NCBI GenBank assembly: GCA_025751475.1
Contig: JAOWLD010000003.1
Location: 186,001-250,000, forward strand
Length of the DNA stretch: 64,000 nt
Origin: Rhodobacteraceae bacterium XHP0102
GTDB lineage: Bacteria; Pseudomonadota; Alphaproteobacteria; Rhodobacterales; Rhodobacteraceae
Direction of reading: 5' to 3'
Part shown: in pieces, positions 25,972 to 37,490 of the stretch
How positions within the stretch are numbered: the first letter of the stretch is position 1
Layout of the letters: each line of letters begins with the position of its first letter
Translations under genes and position numbers: made by a program
The notes under the pieces: model-generated
What the model saw: the letters and a program-made list of their open reading frames with translations, nothing else
What the model was told of the DNA's origin: nothing
Database searches by the model: none

Positions 25972-26502
25972 GTGGAGCGCAGGTTTCAGGGCGAGAGCCT
26001 GAACAAGGTAGACGGAAAGGGCCGAATTTCGATTCCGGTCAAATTTCGCCGTGTGCTTGCCAATTCCGATGCCAAGGCCACCGCAGGCGCCGCGCCGCGC
26101 CTTTATATTGCCTATGGCGACAAATCGAAAAATTACCTTGAATGTCTCTCTGGCGATGCATTCGACCAAATAGACGCGATGATCCGCCGCGCGCCCTTGG
26201 GCACGCCTGTGCGGCGCGCTTTGGAATTCCTGTATTATCAGAAATGTGACGAAACCACCGTGGATGACACGGGCCGCTTGGTGTTGCCACAGGCCGCGCG
26301 CGACAAGATCGCGCTTGCTGATGAGGCGCTTTTCCAAGGCATGGGGGATAAGTTTCACATCCTCAATCCAAGCGATGCAAAAGACGCTGAGGCGCAAATC
26401 GATGCGTTGATCGACAGTCTTGCCCAAGGTGACGAGTTCTTTGATCCGCTGTCCCTCGTGGCTGGTGGTTTTGGAGCGATGGATCATGACGGGGGCGTAT
26501 GA
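25972..26502 (+). CDS. mraZ: transcriptional regulator MraZ
   Basis: First gene of the dcw cluster, 176 residues, with two AbrB-like MraZ repeats: [20 protein letters not shown] near the start and [19 protein letters not shown] near residue 95. MraZ forms a ring that binds repeats upstream of its own operon and represses it. The tail (150-176) is longer than in enterobacteria. The start codon is GTG at 25972, preceded by GAGGGCAGGGCA. The last bases overlap rsmH (ATGA). Confidence 0.95.
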   Translation: MERRFQGESLNKVDGKGRISIPVKFRRVLANSDAKATAGAAPRLYIAYGDKSKNYLECLSGDAFDQIDAMIRRAPLGTPVRRALEFLYYQKCDETTVDDTGRLVLPQAARDKIALADEALFQGMGDKFHILNPSDAKDAEAQIDALIDSLAQGDEFFDPLSLVAGGFGAMDHDGGV

Positions 26503-27518
26503 TCATGGCGGCGGCCAAGCTCAACGAACCCGCGAGGGCAGAGGGGCCGCATATCCCGGTGCTGTTGGAGCGCATCTTGGCCGAAATCGCCCCCGTGTCT
26601 GGGGTCTGGCTCGATGGAACTTTCGGCGCTGGTGGCTACGCCCGTGGCTTGCTTGATCGGGGGGCGGATTGCGTGATTGGTGTGGATCGTGACCCGCTTG
26701 CCCTGTCGATGGCCGAAAGCTGGCGCGGCGATTATGGCGCGCGGTTGAAACTGGTGGCAGGTGAGTTTGGCGATCTGGACGTCCATGCACAATCCGTGGG
26801 GCATAAGGCTTTGGATGGTGTCGTGCTGGACCTTGGTGTTTCTTCCATGCAGCTTGATCTGCCAGAGCGTGGGTTTTCCTTCATGCGCGATGGCCCGCTT
26901 GATATGCGGATGAGCCAAACGGGGCCTTCGGCCGAAGATCTCGTGAACGAGGCCTCAGAGGCACATTTGGCGGATATCCTTTATCATTATGGCGAGGAGC
27001 GCGCCGCGCGGCGTATTGCCCGCGCGATTGCGGCGGCGCGTTTGGAAGCACGGATCACCACCACCGCGGCCTTAAGCAAAATTGTCGAGGGGTGTTTGCC
27101 CCGCGCCAAGCCCAACCAAAGCCACCCCGCCACGCGCAGCTTTCAGGCCTTGCGCATCGCGGTGAATGATGAATTGGGCCAGTTGGTCAAAGGCCTTTTG
27201 GCCGCAGAGCGCATTTTGCGCGAGGGCGGGATTTTGGCCGTTGTCACGTTTCACTCACTCGAAGATCGGGTGGTCAAACGCTTTATGCAATTGCGCAGTG
27301 ATGCGGGTGGGGGTGGCTCGCGCCATGCGCCAGAACGCGCGCGCCAGACCCCCAGCTTCACCCAAACCAGTCGCAAAGCCATCGCACCAAGCGCCGAGGA
27401 AGCCGCCGTCAATCCGCGCGCCCGATCGGCCAAGTTGCGCTTGGCCATCCGCAGTGCGGGCACGCCCGACCCCTTGGATCGCGGGGCGCTTGGCTTGCCA
27501 CCTTTGGAGGTGTCCTGA
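26499..27518 (+). CDS. rsmH: 16S rRNA (cytosine(1402)-N4)-methyltransferase
   Basis: SAM-dependent enzyme of 339 residues (formerly MraW) that methylates N4 of C1402 in the 16S rRNA decoding centre. [10 protein letters not shown] begins the domain, [16 protein letters not shown] is the SAM site, and [15 protein letters not shown] and [15 protein letters not shown] are family motifs. [13 protein letters not shown] lies near residue 250. ATG at 26499 overlaps the mraZ stop; a second ATG at 26505 is possible. Confidence 0.96.
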   Translation: MIMAAAKLNEPARAEGPHIPVLLERILAEIAPVSGVWLDGTFGAGGYARGLLDRGADCVIGVDRDPLALSMAESWRGDYGARLKLVAGEFGDLDVHAQSVGHKALDGVVLDLGVSSMQLDLPERGFSFMRDGPLDMRMSQTGPSAEDLVNEASEAHLADILYHYGEERAARRIARAIAAARLEARITTTAALSKIVEGCLPRAKPNQSHPATRSFQALRIAVNDELGQLVKGLLAAERILREGGILAVVTFHSLEDRVVKRFMQLRSDAGGGGSRHAPERARQTPSFTQTSRKAIAPSAEEAAVNPRARSAKLRLAIRSAGTPDPLDRGALGLPPLEVS

Positions 27519-27868
27519 TGCGTGGTCTTGTGTCGCTTGTCGTAGCTGCTGGTGTGATTGGCCTTGGGTTTTGGGCCTATCAGCAGAATATCCTTACCCA
27601 GCAGGCCGAACGCGAAGTGGCGCGCCTTGAGGCGGCCATCGCAGCCGAGCACGAACGCCTTGCCATCTTGCGTTCGGAATGGGCCTATCTCAATCGACCT
27701 GACCGTTTGCGCGACTTGGTCGATATGAACTTCGCCCGTCTGGGCCTCTTGCCGATGCAGCCCGATCAATTCGCCACCATTCACGAGGTGCGCTTTCCTG
27801 ATCCGTTTGCGGCGCTCATGGATGCCAGCTTGGTCGATGCGCAAAACACGGCGGAGGATGCGCCATGA
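27518..27868 (+). CDS. ftsL: cell division protein FtsL
   Basis: A 116-residue bitopic protein. One membrane helix (about residues 3-22) is followed by a periplasmic coiled coil (QQAEREVARLEAAIAAEHERLAILRSEWAYLNRPDRL), which in FtsL pairs with FtsB and links FtsQ to FtsWI. Low primary conservation is normal; identity rests on topology and on its place between rsmH and ftsI. The start overlaps the rsmH stop (TGATG) and the end overlaps ftsI. Confidence 0.88.
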   Translation: MRGLVSLVVAAGVIGLGFWAYQQNILTQQAEREVARLEAAIAAEHERLAILRSEWAYLNRPDRLRDLVDMNFARLGLLPMQPDQFATIHEVRFPDPFAALMDASLVDAQNTAEDAP

Positions 27869-29658
27869 GCGGTCAACGGGTTCCCCTGCGCCCGCTGTCG
27901 CGGGTGATTGAAGCGCGCCAAAAGGGCGAAAGCCCCGATTACATCGAACGTGAAAACCTGCGCCAACGTCATGAAGCCGAACGTGACAAACTGCGCCTGC
28001 GCGCTGAGGGGCGTATTTTGGTTGTCGCTTTGTGCTTTTTGCTTGGCTTTGGCGCGATTGGTGTGCGGATGGGCGCGTTGGCGGCTTCGGAGCCGCAAGA
28101 ACCCGACACAATCTTGGCCAATGCCGTGATCCAGACGGGGCGGGCGGATATCGTGGATCGCCAGGGCCGCATCATGGCCACGAATTTGTTGACCAACGCG
28201 CTTTATGCGCATCCGCATGAGATGGTTGATCCGATTGCCGCAGCCGAAGGTCTGGTCGAGATTTTCCCCGAAATGGATTATGACCGTCTGGTTGCGCAAC
28301 TGACATCCGAGCGCCGTTTCTTATGGCTGCGCCGTTCCATCAGTCCCGAACAGGAGCAGGCCGTGCATGATTTGGGCGAGCCTGGATTGTTGTTTGGTCC
28401 ACGAGAAATCCGCCTTTATCCCAACGGGGCGATTGCCGCTCATGTGATGGGCGGGGCAAGCTTTGGCCAAGAGGCGGTGAATGCCGCCGAGATCGTGGGG
28501 GTCGCGGGGCTTGAGGCGCAGTTTGATGCGCAGCTGCGCGATCCTGCGCGCGCGCAGAACCCCCTGCGCCTGTCCCTCGATTTGGCGATCCAATCCGCCA
28601 CGGAAGAGGTCTTGGCCTCTGGCATGGGGTTGATGAATGCACGCGGGGCCAGCGCGGTTTTGATGGATGCCCATTCAGGCGAGGTGATCGCCCTTGCCAG
28701 TTTGCCTGATTTTGACCCCAATGCGCGCCCCCGTCCCCTGACAACGGGCAATGATCCCAGCCAAAGCCCCCTGTTCAACCGCGCGGTGCAGGGCGTTTAC
28801 GAACTTGGTTCGGTGTTCAAGGTGTTCACGGTGGCGCAAGCCTTGGATTTGGGAATGGTCACGCCTGAGACGGTCATCGATACCTCCAGCCCTTTGCGCA
28901 TCGCGGGGTTCAATATTCGCGATTTCCGCGATTACGGGCCGCGTCAAACCGCAACTGAGGTGATTGTGCATTCTTCCAATATTGGCACGGCCCGCATCGC
29001 AGATGAAATCGGACCAGATCGTCAGCGGATGTTCCTTGAGGATTTGGGTCTGTTGGAACCTGCCCCGTTGGAGATTGTCGAGGCCAGAACGGGCCGCCCG
29101 ATGATCCCCGCGCGATGGGAGCGCCTGTCGACCATGACCATATCTTATGGGCATGGCCTATCGGTTTCGCCTTTACATTTGGCCTCTGGCCTCGCCGCGA
29201 TGGTCAATGGCGGCACCCGCGTGACGCCCAGCTTGATTGCACAAGACCAACCGCCTGAGGCAGGTCAGCGCGTCATTTCCGAGCAAACATCAACGCAAAT
29301 CAACGCGATGATGCGTGCTGTGGTGGATGGCGGCACCGCAAGCCTGGCCGAGGTGGAAGGCTATGAGATGGGCGGCAAAACGGGCACTGCGGACAAACCA
29401 AACCCCGCGGGCGGCTATTACGAGGATCGCGTGATTGCGACCTTTGCAGGGGCCTTCCCCATGCGTGATCCAAAATATGTGCTGATTGTCACTTTGGACG
29501 AGCCTGAAATTGTGGCGCTTGGTGAAACCCGCCGCACAGCAGGCTGGACCGCCGCGCCCGTGGCTGCCGAAATCCTGCGCCGTGTCGGGCCGCTTCTGGA
29601 TATGCAGCCCGTGATTGCGCCTGCGGTGGTTTCTCAGCTATCCAGCCATATCGAATGA
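27865..29658 (+). CDS. ftsI: peptidoglycan transpeptidase FtsI (PBP3)
   Basis: Class B penicillin-binding protein, 597 residues, that cross-links septal peptidoglycan. Membrane helix at about 50-70, then the dimerisation domain, then the transpeptidase domain with Ser316-Val-Phe-Lys319 (active serine), Ser370-Ser-Asn372 and KTGT at 505-508. The cytoplasmic N-terminus (about 49 residues) is basic and rather long. ATG overlaps the ftsL stop (ATGA). Confidence 0.96.
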   Translation: MSGQRVPLRPLSRVIEARQKGESPDYIERENLRQRHEAERDKLRLRAEGRILVVALCFLLGFGAIGVRMGALAASEPQEPDTILANAVIQTGRADIVDRQGRIMATNLLTNALYAHPHEMVDPIAAAEGLVEIFPEMDYDRLVAQLTSERRFLWLRRSISPEQEQAVHDLGEPGLLFGPREIRLYPNGAIAAHVMGGASFGQEAVNAAEIVGVAGLEAQFDAQLRDPARAQNPLRLSLDLAIQSATEEVLASGMGLMNARGASAVLMDAHSGEVIALASLPDFDPNARPRPLTTGNDPSQSPLFNRAVQGVYELGSVFKVFTVAQALDLGMVTPETVIDTSSPLRIAGFNIRDFRDYGPRQTATEVIVHSSNIGTARIADEIGPDRQRMFLEDLGLLEPAPLEIVEARTGRPMIPARWERLSTMTISYGHGLSVSPLHLASGLAAMVNGGTRVTPSLIAQDQPPEAGQRVISEQTSTQINAMMRAVVDGGTASLAEVEGYEMGGKTGTADKPNPAGGYYEDRVIATFAGAFPMRDPKYVLIVTLDEPEIVALGETRRTAGWTAAPVAAEILRRVGPLLDMQPVIAPAVVSQLSSHIE

Positions 29659-29686
29659 TGTTTTGATCTGTGAATAGGAGGGCGCC

Positions 29687-31183
29687 ATGCCCGCGCCGCT
29701 TGGCGATCGAACCACCAGCCTCTCCTCGCTTGGGCTGACCCCAACGCGCGGGCGCGATCGGCCTGTAACAGGCTTATGTCTGGACAGCCGCAAAATCGCC
29801 AAGGGCCATGTTTTTGCGGCCGTTGAAGGCAGCCACGCGCATGGGGCCATATTTGCAAAACCTGTGCTAGAGGCAGGGGCGGCGGCAATCCTAACCGATC
29901 CTGAAGGGGCCAAGATCATTGGTGATCTGCCCGCGCAATATGACGCAAGTCTGATTGTCGTGGAGGAGCCGCGCGCGGCTCTCGCGCAGGCTGCGGCGCT
30001 TTGGTATGGTGCCCAACCCGAGACTGTTGTGGCCGTGACGGGCACGAATGGGAAAACCTCGGTCGCCAGTTTCACCCGCCAGATTTGGGCCGCACTTGGG
30101 TTTGAGGCGGTCAATATCGGCACAACGGGGGTGGAAGGCAGCTTTGCCGCAGCAGGCACCCACACAACGCCCGACCCGTTGACGCTGCACGCGCTGCTGC
30201 ATGATATGGCCTGTGCAGGGATCAGCCATGCCGCGATGGAGGCGTCCTCGCATGGTTTGGATCAGCACCGCTTGGATGGGGTGCGGATCGGGGCGGCGGG
30301 ATTTACCAATTTCACGCAAGACCATCTCGATTATCACGGCACGATGGAGGCCTATTTCACCGCCAAGGCGCGGCTTTTCTCCGAAGTCTTAGACGAGGGT
30401 GGCACCGCGGTGGTCAATATTGATGATCCCTATGGGCCACGGGTGGCTGCCATTGCGCAGGCCCGTGAGATCGAGGTGATCACCGTGGGGGAGGCCACAG
30501 CCGAGGCACGTTTGCGCATCACAGGTCGCCGCTTGGACGAGCGGGGGCAGGACATCCTGTTTACATGGCAAGATGAGCCTTATCGCGCAAGGCTGTCGCT
30601 GATTGGCGGGTTTCAAGCGATGAATGTGATGGTGGCCGCAGGCCTTGTGATCGCCGCAGGGGCCGCGCCTGATGCGGTTTTTGCAATGCTCCCGCGTCTT
30701 GCGGGGGTGCGCGGACGGATGCAACTGGCTGCGACCCGCGCCAATGGTGCGCCTGTGTTTGTGGATTACGCGCATACCCCTGACGCGCTGAAGACGGCCT
30801 TGTTGGCCCTAAGACCCCATGTGATGGGGCGGCTTCATGTGGTGTTTGGCGCGGGCGGAGATCGGGATCGTGCCAAACGCCCGCTGATGGGGGCAGAGGC
30901 CGCAGCCCATGCGGATTGTGTCACCGTCACCGATGATAATCCCCGCAGCGAGGCGCCTGCCGCGATCCGTGCTGAAATCTTGACCGCCTGCCCAGATGCG
31001 CGCGAGGTGGGGGACCGTGCCGAGGCGATTTTGCGCGCCGTGGCGGATCTGGCCCCAGGGGATGCGCTGTTGATTGCGGGCAAGGGGCATGAAACAGGGC
31101 AAACGGTGGGTGATGTCACCTATCCGTTTGACGATCTCGAACAGGCAAGCCTTGCCGTGAGTGCCTTGGAGGGACAGATATGA
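29687..31183 (+). CDS. murE: UDP-N-acetylmuramoyl-L-alanyl-D-glutamate--2,6-diaminopimelate ligase
   Basis: Mur ligase of 498 residues that adds meso-diaminopimelate to the peptidoglycan precursor in the cytoplasm. The ATP site is GTNGKTS at 119-125. The DNPRSE motif in the C-terminal domain selects diaminopimelate rather than lysine, and GKGHETGQ closes the site. The ribosome site AGGAGG lies seven bases before ATG. It overlaps murF by four bases. Confidence 0.97.
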   Translation: MPAPLGDRTTSLSSLGLTPTRGRDRPVTGLCLDSRKIAKGHVFAAVEGSHAHGAIFAKPVLEAGAAAILTDPEGAKIIGDLPAQYDASLIVVEEPRAALAQAAALWYGAQPETVVAVTGTNGKTSVASFTRQIWAALGFEAVNIGTTGVEGSFAAAGTHTTPDPLTLHALLHDMACAGISHAAMEASSHGLDQHRLDGVRIGAAGFTNFTQDHLDYHGTMEAYFTAKARLFSEVLDEGGTAVVNIDDPYGPRVAAIAQAREIEVITVGEATAEARLRITGRRLDERGQDILFTWQDEPYRARLSLIGGFQAMNVMVAAGLVIAAGAAPDAVFAMLPRLAGVRGRMQLAATRANGAPVFVDYAHTPDALKTALLALRPHVMGRLHVVFGAGGDRDRAKRPLMGAEAAAHADCVTVTDDNPRSEAPAAIRAEILTACPDAREVGDRAEAILRAVADLAPGDALLIAGKGHETGQTVGDVTYPFDDLEQASLAVSALEGQI

Positions 31184-32583
31184 GCGCGCTTTGGACATCA
31201 GATGAGATTGCCACAGCAACCGCTGGCGTGGCGCAAGCCCCGTTTGGTGTCACGGGCATTTCGATTGATACGCGCAGCCTTGAGGCAGGAGATTTATTTG
31301 TCGCCTTGTCCGCCGCGCGGGATGGCCATGATTTCGTGGCCGATGCCTTGGCCAAAGGGGCGGGGGGCGCATTGGTCAGCCGTATCCCTGATGGGGTTGC
31401 ACAAGACGCGCCGCTGATTGTGGTCGAGGATGTGCAAACCGCGCTTGAGGATTTGGGCCGCGCAGGGCGCGCGCGGATGAACGGGCCTGTGATCGCCATC
31501 ACGGGTTCGGTCGGCAAGACCACCACCAAAGAGATGATGCGCGCCGCGCTGGCCCCGTTGGGACGCGTCCATGCCTCGGTGGCCTCCTATAACAACCATT
31601 GGGGTGTGCCATTGACCTTGGCACGGATGCCGCGCGACAGTGCGTATGCGGTGATTGAAATCGGCATGAATGCGCCTGGTGAAATCGCACCTTTGGCCCG
31701 TATGGCCCGCCCACATTTGGCGATGGTCACGACAGTTGCCGCAGCCCATCTTGAGGCCTTTGGCAGCCTTGAAGGGATTGCGCATGAAAAGGCCAGCATT
31801 TTCGAGGGGCTCGAAGAGGGCGGGATCGCGCTTGTCAATGCGGATGTGGCGCAAAGCGCCATCTTGCATGACACGGCCGCCGCCCATGCCGCGCGCATTA
31901 TCCGCTTTGGCATCAGCGCCGATGCCGATGCGTGCCTCACAGAGGTGCAACTCATCGAGGATCGCACCATATGCACCTTGCGGATGGGGGATGACACGCG
32001 GCTGTTCAAACTGAACGCAGGCGGGAAGCATCTGGCCCTGAACGGCGTGGCCGTTATGGCAAGCTTGGCCGCGCTGGACTGCGACCTTGCGCTGGGGGCC
32101 TTGGGTCTGGCGTCTTGGCAGCCCGTCACAGGGCGCGGCACCCGCGAGAGCATCACCTTGTCGCGCCTGCATTCGGGCGCGATTGAGATGATTGACGATG
32201 CCTATAACGCCAACCCCGCCTCGGTTGCCGCAGCCCTTGATGTTTTGGCAACGGCACAGGCCCGGCGCCGCGTTGCCGTTTTGGGCGATATGTTGGAACT
32301 GGGCGCGCAGGGGCCTGCCATGCACGCAGAACTGGCCGATTTGCCCAGTATGGAGCATATCGAGATCATTCACACCGTAGGTCCGCTGATGGAGCATCTG
32401 CACGCCTCCCTGCCCAATCGAAAACAAGGATTGCATTGCGAAACCGCCGATCAGATGGCCCGACAATTGCCCAAAACATTGCAAGAAGGGGATATTGTCC
32501 TTCTGAAAGGGTCAAACAGTGTAAAACTGGCGCGCGTGGTTGACGCATTGCGCAATCTGGGGCAATCGGTTGGGGAAACCTGA
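31180..32583 (+). CDS. murF: UDP-N-acetylmuramoyl-tripeptide--D-alanyl-D-alanine ligase
   Basis: Mur ligase of 467 residues that attaches D-Ala-D-Ala to the tripeptide precursor. The P-loop is [11 protein letters not shown] from residue 109; [14 protein letters not shown] and [10 protein letters not shown] are MurF-specific, and [15 protein letters not shown] marks the C-terminal domain. ATG overlaps the murE stop (ATGA). Confidence 0.97.
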   Translation: MSALWTSDEIATATAGVAQAPFGVTGISIDTRSLEAGDLFVALSAARDGHDFVADALAKGAGGALVSRIPDGVAQDAPLIVVEDVQTALEDLGRAGRARMNGPVIAITGSVGKTTTKEMMRAALAPLGRVHASVASYNNHWGVPLTLARMPRDSAYAVIEIGMNAPGEIAPLARMARPHLAMVTTVAAAHLEAFGSLEGIAHEKASIFEGLEEGGIALVNADVAQSAILHDTAAAHAARIIRFGISADADACLTEVQLIEDRTICTLRMGDDTRLFKLNAGGKHLALNGVAVMASLAALDCDLALGALGLASWQPVTGRGTRESITLSRLHSGAIEMIDDAYNANPASVAAALDVLATAQARRRVAVLGDMLELGAQGPAMHAELADLPSMEHIEIIHTVGPLMEHLHASLPNRKQGLHCETADQMARQLPKTLQEGDIVLLKGSNSVKLARVVDALRNLGQSVGET

Positions 32584-32597
32584 AGGAGAACCGCCAG

Positions 32598-33683
32598 ATG
32601 TTGTATTGGCTCAGCGAATTGTCGGACGGCGGCGGTGTCTTTAACCTATTTCGCTACATCACCTTCCGCGCGGGGGCCGCTTTCTTCACGGCGCTGGTCT
32701 TTGGGTTTATCTTTGGCCGCCCGCTGATCAACGCCCTGCGCCGCCGCTATGCCAAGGGGCAACCGATCCGCGAAGACGGGCCTGCACATCACATCGCAAC
32801 CAAGGCGGGCACGCCCACCATGGGGGGATTGCTGATTTTGGCGGCGCTCACCCTGTCCACGTTGCTTTGGGCGCGGTTGGATAATGGGTTTGTCTGGATT
32901 GTTTTGGGCGTGACTGTGGCCTTTGGCCTGATCGGCCTTGCCGATGATTGGGCCAAGGTCAGCCGCCAGACCACGGCGGGGCTATCGGGCAAATTGCGGC
33001 TTGGTCTTGGTTTTGTCATCGCGGCGGTGGCCAGTATCGCGGCCTCCAGCCTGCACCCTGATGAATTGACCCTGCAACTGGCTGTGCCTGTGTTCAAGGA
33101 TGTGCTGATCAATTTGGGCTATGTCTTTGTGCCTTTCGCGATGATCGTGATCGTGGGCAGCGCCAATGCGGTGAACCTGACCGATGGCTTGGATGGGTTG
33201 GCCATCATGCCCGTGATGATCGCGGCCGCCACGCTTGGCGTGATTGCCTATGCGGTGGGGCGGGTCGATTTCACCGAATATCTTGATGTGCATTACGTGC
33301 CGGGAACGGGCGAATTGCTGGTGTTTTGCGCGGGCCTTATTGGCGGCGGTCTGGGGTTCTTGTGGTACAATGCGCCGCCTGCCGCGGTGTTCATGGGGGA
33401 TACAGGATCGCTCGCCTTGGGCGGGGCCTTGGGCGCGATTGCAGTCGCCACCAAGCACGAAATCGTTTTGGCCATCGTGGGGGGGCTGTTCGTGGCCGAA
33501 GCGATGAGCGTGATCATCCAAGTCCTCTATTTCAAACGCACAGGCAAGCGCGTTTTCCTTATGGCCCCCATCCACCATCATTTCGAAAAGAAGGGCTGGG
33601 CCGAGCCGCAAGTGGTGATCCGCTTCTGGATCATCTCCCTCATCCTTGCGCTGATCGGCCTTGCGACCCTGAAGCTGCGCTGA
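32598..33683 (+). CDS. mraY: phospho-N-acetylmuramoyl-pentapeptide-transferase
   Basis: Integral membrane transferase, 361 residues and about ten helices, that joins UDP-MurNAc-pentapeptide to undecaprenyl phosphate to form lipid I. Conserved cytoplasmic loops: [46 protein letters not shown] and [13 protein letters not shown], which together supply the magnesium and substrate ligands. A GGAG site precedes the ATG. Confidence 0.97.
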   Translation: MLYWLSELSDGGGVFNLFRYITFRAGAAFFTALVFGFIFGRPLINALRRRYAKGQPIREDGPAHHIATKAGTPTMGGLLILAALTLSTLLWARLDNGFVWIVLGVTVAFGLIGLADDWAKVSRQTTAGLSGKLRLGLGFVIAAVASIAASSLHPDELTLQLAVPVFKDVLINLGYVFVPFAMIVIVGSANAVNLTDGLDGLAIMPVMIAAATLGVIAYAVGRVDFTEYLDVHYVPGTGELLVFCAGLIGGGLGFLWYNAPPAAVFMGDTGSLALGGALGAIAVATKHEIVLAIVGGLFVAEAMSVIIQVLYFKRTGKRVFLMAPIHHHFEKKGWAEPQVVIRFWIISLILALIGLATLKLR

Positions 33684-33702
33684 GGCAAGGAGGCACGCAC
33701 AG

Positions 33703-35115
33703 ATGATCCCAGTCACGGGTTTTGAGGGTCAGAAGATTGCTGTTCTGGGCCTTGGTCGTTCGGGCCTTGCCACCGCGCGGGCCTTGCGGGCGGGCGGGGC
33801 TGTGCCAGTGGTCTGGGATGATGGGGCAGAGGCGCGGGCACGGGCGCAGGCCGAGGGCTTTACCCTGAGCGACCCGACCAAGCCCAGCGCGTTGGAGGGT
33901 GTGTCCCGCCTCATCACCTCGCCCGGCATTCCCAACTTATACCCTGCACCGCACGCCGCAATTTTGGCCGCCTATCGCGCCAATGTGCCCGTTGACAATG
34001 ATGTGGGGTTGTTCTTCGCCTCGCTGGGGCAGGGGGAATGGGCCGATCACGACCGCCCCCCGCGCGTTGTGGCGGTGACGGGATCAAACGGCAAATCGAC
34101 CACCTCTGCCCTCATTGCGCATATTTTGGCCGAGGCGGAGGTTCCCGTGCAGCTTGCAGGGAATATCGGGCGCGGGGTTTTGGATATCGACCCGCCCGAA
34201 GATGGCGCGGTGATTGTGCTGGAACTGTCGTCCTATCAGATTGAGCTGGCCCGCGCGCTGACCCCAGATATCGCGGTGTTCACCAATCTTTCGCCTGATC
34301 ACTTGGACCGTCACGGTGGGATGGGCGGCTATTACGCCGCCAAGCGGCGGCTCTTCTCCGAAGGTGGCCCTGATCGTGCGGTGGTCGGAATTGACGAGTT
34401 GGAGGGTCTGTCTCTGTCCAACCAACTCAGCCAAGGGGCGGGGGATGATCGGGTGATCCGCATTTCATCCGCGCAAAAACTCGATGGGGTGAATTGGGAT
34501 ATTTTCGCGCGCAAGGGCTGGCTTGCGGAATGGCGCAAGGGACGGCAAGTGGCCGCGATTGACCTGCGCGAGATTGCGGGGCTTGCAGGGGCGCATAACC
34601 ACCAGAACGCCTGTGCGGCCTATGCGGTGGCGCGGGCTCTGGGCCTTGGCCCGCGCGTTATTGAGGGGGCATTGCACAGTTTCCAGGGCCTGCCCCATCG
34701 CAGTCAGGTTTTGGGTGCGCTGCGCGGTGTGCGGTTTGTGAATGACAGCAAAGCCACCAATGCGGATGCTGCTGCGAAAGCCTTGCAAGCCTTCCCCGCC
34801 ATCCGCTGGATTTGCGGCGGGCTTGAAAAGGAGGGCGGGCTGGATGTGGCGCGGCCGCATTTTGGCTCGGTCAGAAAGGCCTATGTGATCGGGCGGGAGG
34901 CCGCTAAATTTGCGCTGCATCTGGGCGATTTGCCCTATGAGATTTGCACCGATATGGCCACAGCGGTGGCCCGTGCCGCCGCCGAGGCCGAGGCGGGCGA
35001 GGTGGTCTTGCTGGCCCCTGCCGCCGCAAGTTTCGATCAATATGACAATTTCGAGCAGCGCGGGGATGATTTTGCCACCCATGTTGCGCGCGTTCTTGCA
35101 CAATCTGCGCCGTGA
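33703..35115 (+). CDS. murD: UDP-N-acetylmuramoylalanine--D-glutamate ligase
   Basis: Mur ligase of 470 residues that adds D-glutamate to UDP-MurNAc-L-Ala. N-terminal Rossmann-like domain ([17 protein letters not shown]), P-loop GSNGKST at 127-133, [12 protein letters not shown] and, in the C-terminal domain, [17 protein letters not shown]. It has the usual MurD length. The start has AAGGAGG upstream. 97 bases separate it from ftsW. Confidence 0.97.
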   Translation: MIPVTGFEGQKIAVLGLGRSGLATARALRAGGAVPVVWDDGAEARARAQAEGFTLSDPTKPSALEGVSRLITSPGIPNLYPAPHAAILAAYRANVPVDNDVGLFFASLGQGEWADHDRPPRVVAVTGSNGKSTTSALIAHILAEAEVPVQLAGNIGRGVLDIDPPEDGAVIVLELSSYQIELARALTPDIAVFTNLSPDHLDRHGGMGGYYAAKRRLFSEGGPDRAVVGIDELEGLSLSNQLSQGAGDDRVIRISSAQKLDGVNWDIFARKGWLAEWRKGRQVAAIDLREIAGLAGAHNHQNACAAYAVARALGLGPRVIEGALHSFQGLPHRSQVLGALRGVRFVNDSKATNADAAAKALQAFPAIRWICGGLEKEGGLDVARPHFGSVRKAYVIGREAAKFALHLGDLPYEICTDMATAVARAAAEAEAGEVVLLAPAAASFDQYDNFEQRGDDFATHVARVLAQSAP

Positions 35116-35212
35116 TGCGGCTTTCTCTGGCTTTTGTGAATAGTTTTCGCTAATTTGCACCTGAGACCCGAAGAAAATCGGGCGAATGAGGCAGTATCGG
35201 GCGGGATAATCC

Positions 35213-36379
35213 ATGACAGAAATGGCGCATGGCACGGTTCTCGTGCAATCAGGCGAAGCGGTCTTGCCGCGATGGTGGCGCACGGTTGATCGTGGCACAA
35301 TCGGTTGCATTTTGGCGCTTTTTGCGATTGGCCTGTTGTTGGGCTTCGCCGCATCCCCGCCTTTGGCCGAGCGCAATGGCCATCCGCCTTTTCACTATGT
35401 AACCCGTCAGGCGTTTTTTGGCGGCATGGCGATGATCGGGATGCTCCTCGTCTCGATGATGCCGCCGCATCTGGTGCGCCGCTTCGCCGTTGTGGGCTTT
35501 GGCGCGGCGTTCCTGTCGCTGTTGTTGCTGCCGATTTTCGGCACGGATTTCGGACAAGGCGCGGTGCGGTGGTATTCGCTAGGGTTTGCCTCCGTGCAGC
35601 CTTCGGAATTTCTCAAGCCGCTTTATATGGTCACGGTGGCATGGATGGTGGCGGCCTCGCAGGAATTGGCAGGCCCCCCCGGCAAGCGTCTGTCCTTTGC
35701 CCTGACCTTGGTGATTGTAGGGGTCTTGGCGATGCAGCCTGATTTTGGCCAAGCCGCTTTGATCTTGATGGCGTGGTGCGTGATCTATTTTGTGGCGGGC
35801 GCGCCGATCATTCTTTTGATGGGGGTCTTGGCGCTTGCTGGTGTGGCGGGCGTATTTTTCTACAATGCCTCCGAACATTTCGCGCGCCGCATTGACGGGT
35901 TTCTCAGTGCCGAAGTGGCCCCGAACACGCAGCTTGCCTATGCCGCCAATGCCATCCGCGAGGGTGGATTTTTCGGCGCAGGTCTGGGCGAGGGGGCGGT
36001 AAAATGGACGCTGCCCGATGCCCATACCGATTTCATCATTGCGGTCGCCGCCGAAGAATATGGCGTGCTGCTCGTTTTGGTGATCATCGCCTTGTTCGCG
36101 ACCATCGCCTTGCGCAGTTTCCTGCGCTTGCTCAAGGAACGGGACCCGTTCATCCGTCTGGCGGGCACGGGTCTGGTGACGCTCTTCGCCATGCAGGCCA
36201 CCATCAATATGGGGGTTGCTGTGCGGCTTTTGCCCGCCAAAGGCATGACCTTGCCCTTTGTCTCCTACGGGGGGTCGTCTATCCTTGCAACAGGGCTTGC
36301 GATGGGGATGATTTTGGCCTTTACCCGTGCGCGGCCACAAGGTGATTTGGCCGATATTTTCAACAAACGGGGACGCTGA
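35213..36379 (+). CDS. ftsW: septal peptidoglycan polymerase FtsW
   Basis: SEDS-family glycosyltransferase, 388 residues and about ten membrane helices, that polymerises lipid II at the septum with FtsI. Marks: [22 protein letters not shown], the loop with [18 protein letters not shown], and [15 protein letters not shown] near the end. The 97-base gap before it is the largest so far in the cluster but shows no clear terminator. Confidence 0.96.
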   Translation: MTEMAHGTVLVQSGEAVLPRWWRTVDRGTIGCILALFAIGLLLGFAASPPLAERNGHPPFHYVTRQAFFGGMAMIGMLLVSMMPPHLVRRFAVVGFGAAFLSLLLLPIFGTDFGQGAVRWYSLGFASVQPSEFLKPLYMVTVAWMVAASQELAGPPGKRLSFALTLVIVGVLAMQPDFGQAALILMAWCVIYFVAGAPIILLMGVLALAGVAGVFFYNASEHFARRIDGFLSAEVAPNTQLAYAANAIREGGFFGAGLGEGAVKWTLPDAHTDFIIAVAAEEYGVLLVLVIIALFATIALRSFLRLLKERDPFIRLAGTGLVTLFAMQATINMGVAVRLLPAKGMTLPFVSYGGSSILATGLAMGMILAFTRARPQGDLADIFNKRGR

Positions 36380-36383
36380 TCTG

Positions 36384-37490
36384 ATGGGGGCTGAAGGGGC
36401 GCGTCACGCCATTATTGCCGCAGGGGGCACAGGGGGGCATATGTTCCCCGCCCAAGCCTTGGCCGAGGCCTTGGTGCGGCAGGGGTGGCAGGTGACGCTT
36501 TCAACAGATGCGCGCGGCGCGCGCTATGCGGGGGGATTTCCCCATGTCGTGTCGGTGCAGACCGTGTCTGCCGCGAGTTTCGCCCAAGGCGGCCTTCTGG
36601 CCAAACTGATGACGCCGTTCAAGATTTTGGGCGGGATTGTTTCGGCCCTTTTGGCGCAGCGCCGCTTGCGTCCAGATATCGTTGTCGGATTTGGGGGATA
36701 TCCCACCATTCCCGCACTGGCCGCGGCCTATCTGGCGCGCCGTCCCCGTATCTTGCACGAGCAAAATGGCGTGCTGGGACGGGTCAATGCGCTGTTTGCG
36801 GGCCGCGTGCAAGCGGTGGCCTGCGGCACATGGCCCACGCCGCTGCCGCAAGGGGTGCGGGGCCATCACACCGGCAACCCCGTGCGCGCGGCGGTGATGG
36901 CGCGGGCGGGTGCGGCCTATACCCCGCCGGGTGATTGGCCCCTGTCGCTTGTCATCATCGGCGGCAGTCAAGGCGCGCGCATTTTGTCCGAGGTGGTCCC
37001 CACGGCCGTGGGGAAATTGCCCAAAGGGATGCAAGCGCGGCTGCGCATCGCGCAGCAAGCCCGCCCCGAAGACATCGAGCGCGTGACCCGCGCCTATGAC
37101 TACCTCGGCATCGCCGCCGAGGTGCAACCCTTCTTTGACGATATCCCGCGCCGCATTGCTGAGGCGCAATTGGTGATCAGCCGCGCAGGTGCGTCCTCGG
37201 TTGCGGATATTGCCATCATCGGACGGCCCGCGATTTTCATCCCCTTTGCCGCCGCCACCGCAGATCATCAAACCGCCAATGCCCGCCCGATGGTTGCGGC
37301 GGGCGCAAGCCTTGCCCTTGCCGAACGGGAGCTGAACGCCGATAGCCTTGCGGAAGCCATGCTGGAGATTTTGGCCGATCCCGCCCGTGCCGAAACCATG
37401 GCCGATGCCGCACTGGCGCAATCCGTGCCCGATGCCACGGCGCGCCTGATGGGTTTGGTCACTGACATTGCCGAAGGAAGACAGCCATGA
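36384..37490 (+). CDS. murG: UDP-N-acetylglucosamine--lipid I N-acetylglucosaminyltransferase
   Basis: GT-B glycosyltransferase of 368 residues that makes lipid II on the inner face of the membrane. [19 protein letters not shown] is the first glycine loop, [12 protein letters not shown] and HHTGNPVR follow, and GGSQGARIL and [11 protein letters not shown] form the donor site. The ATG at 36384, five bases after ftsW, gives the family start; an in-frame ATG at 36327 lies inside ftsW and is rejected. Overlaps murC by four bases. Confidence 0.96.
   Translation: MGAEGARHAIIAAGGTGGHMFPAQALAEALVRQGWQVTLSTDARGARYAGGFPHVVSVQTVSAASFAQGGLLAKLMTPFKILGGIVSALLAQRRLRPDIVVGFGGYPTIPALAAAYLARRPRILHEQNGVLGRVNALFAGRVQAVACGTWPTPLPQGVRGHHTGNPVRAAVMARAGAAYTPPGDWPLSLVIIGGSQGARILSEVVPTAVGKLPKGMQARLRIAQQARPEDIERVTRAYDYLGIAAEVQPFFDDIPRRIAEAQLVISRAGASSVADIAIIGRPAIFIPFAAATADHQTANARPMVAAGASLALAERELNADSLAEAMLEILADPARAETMADAALAQSVPDATARLMGLVTDIAEGRQP

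Noticed and set aside
25579-26487. 302-codon minus-strand frame over the mraZ leader and mraZ
   Set aside because: Covers mraZ in antisense and has no recognisable domain; the leader is better explained as RNA.
31294-32484. 396-codon open frame antisense to murF
   Set aside because: It lies wholly inside a clear murF gene, is rich in His, Arg and Gln as expected of a GC-rich shadow frame, and has no family features.
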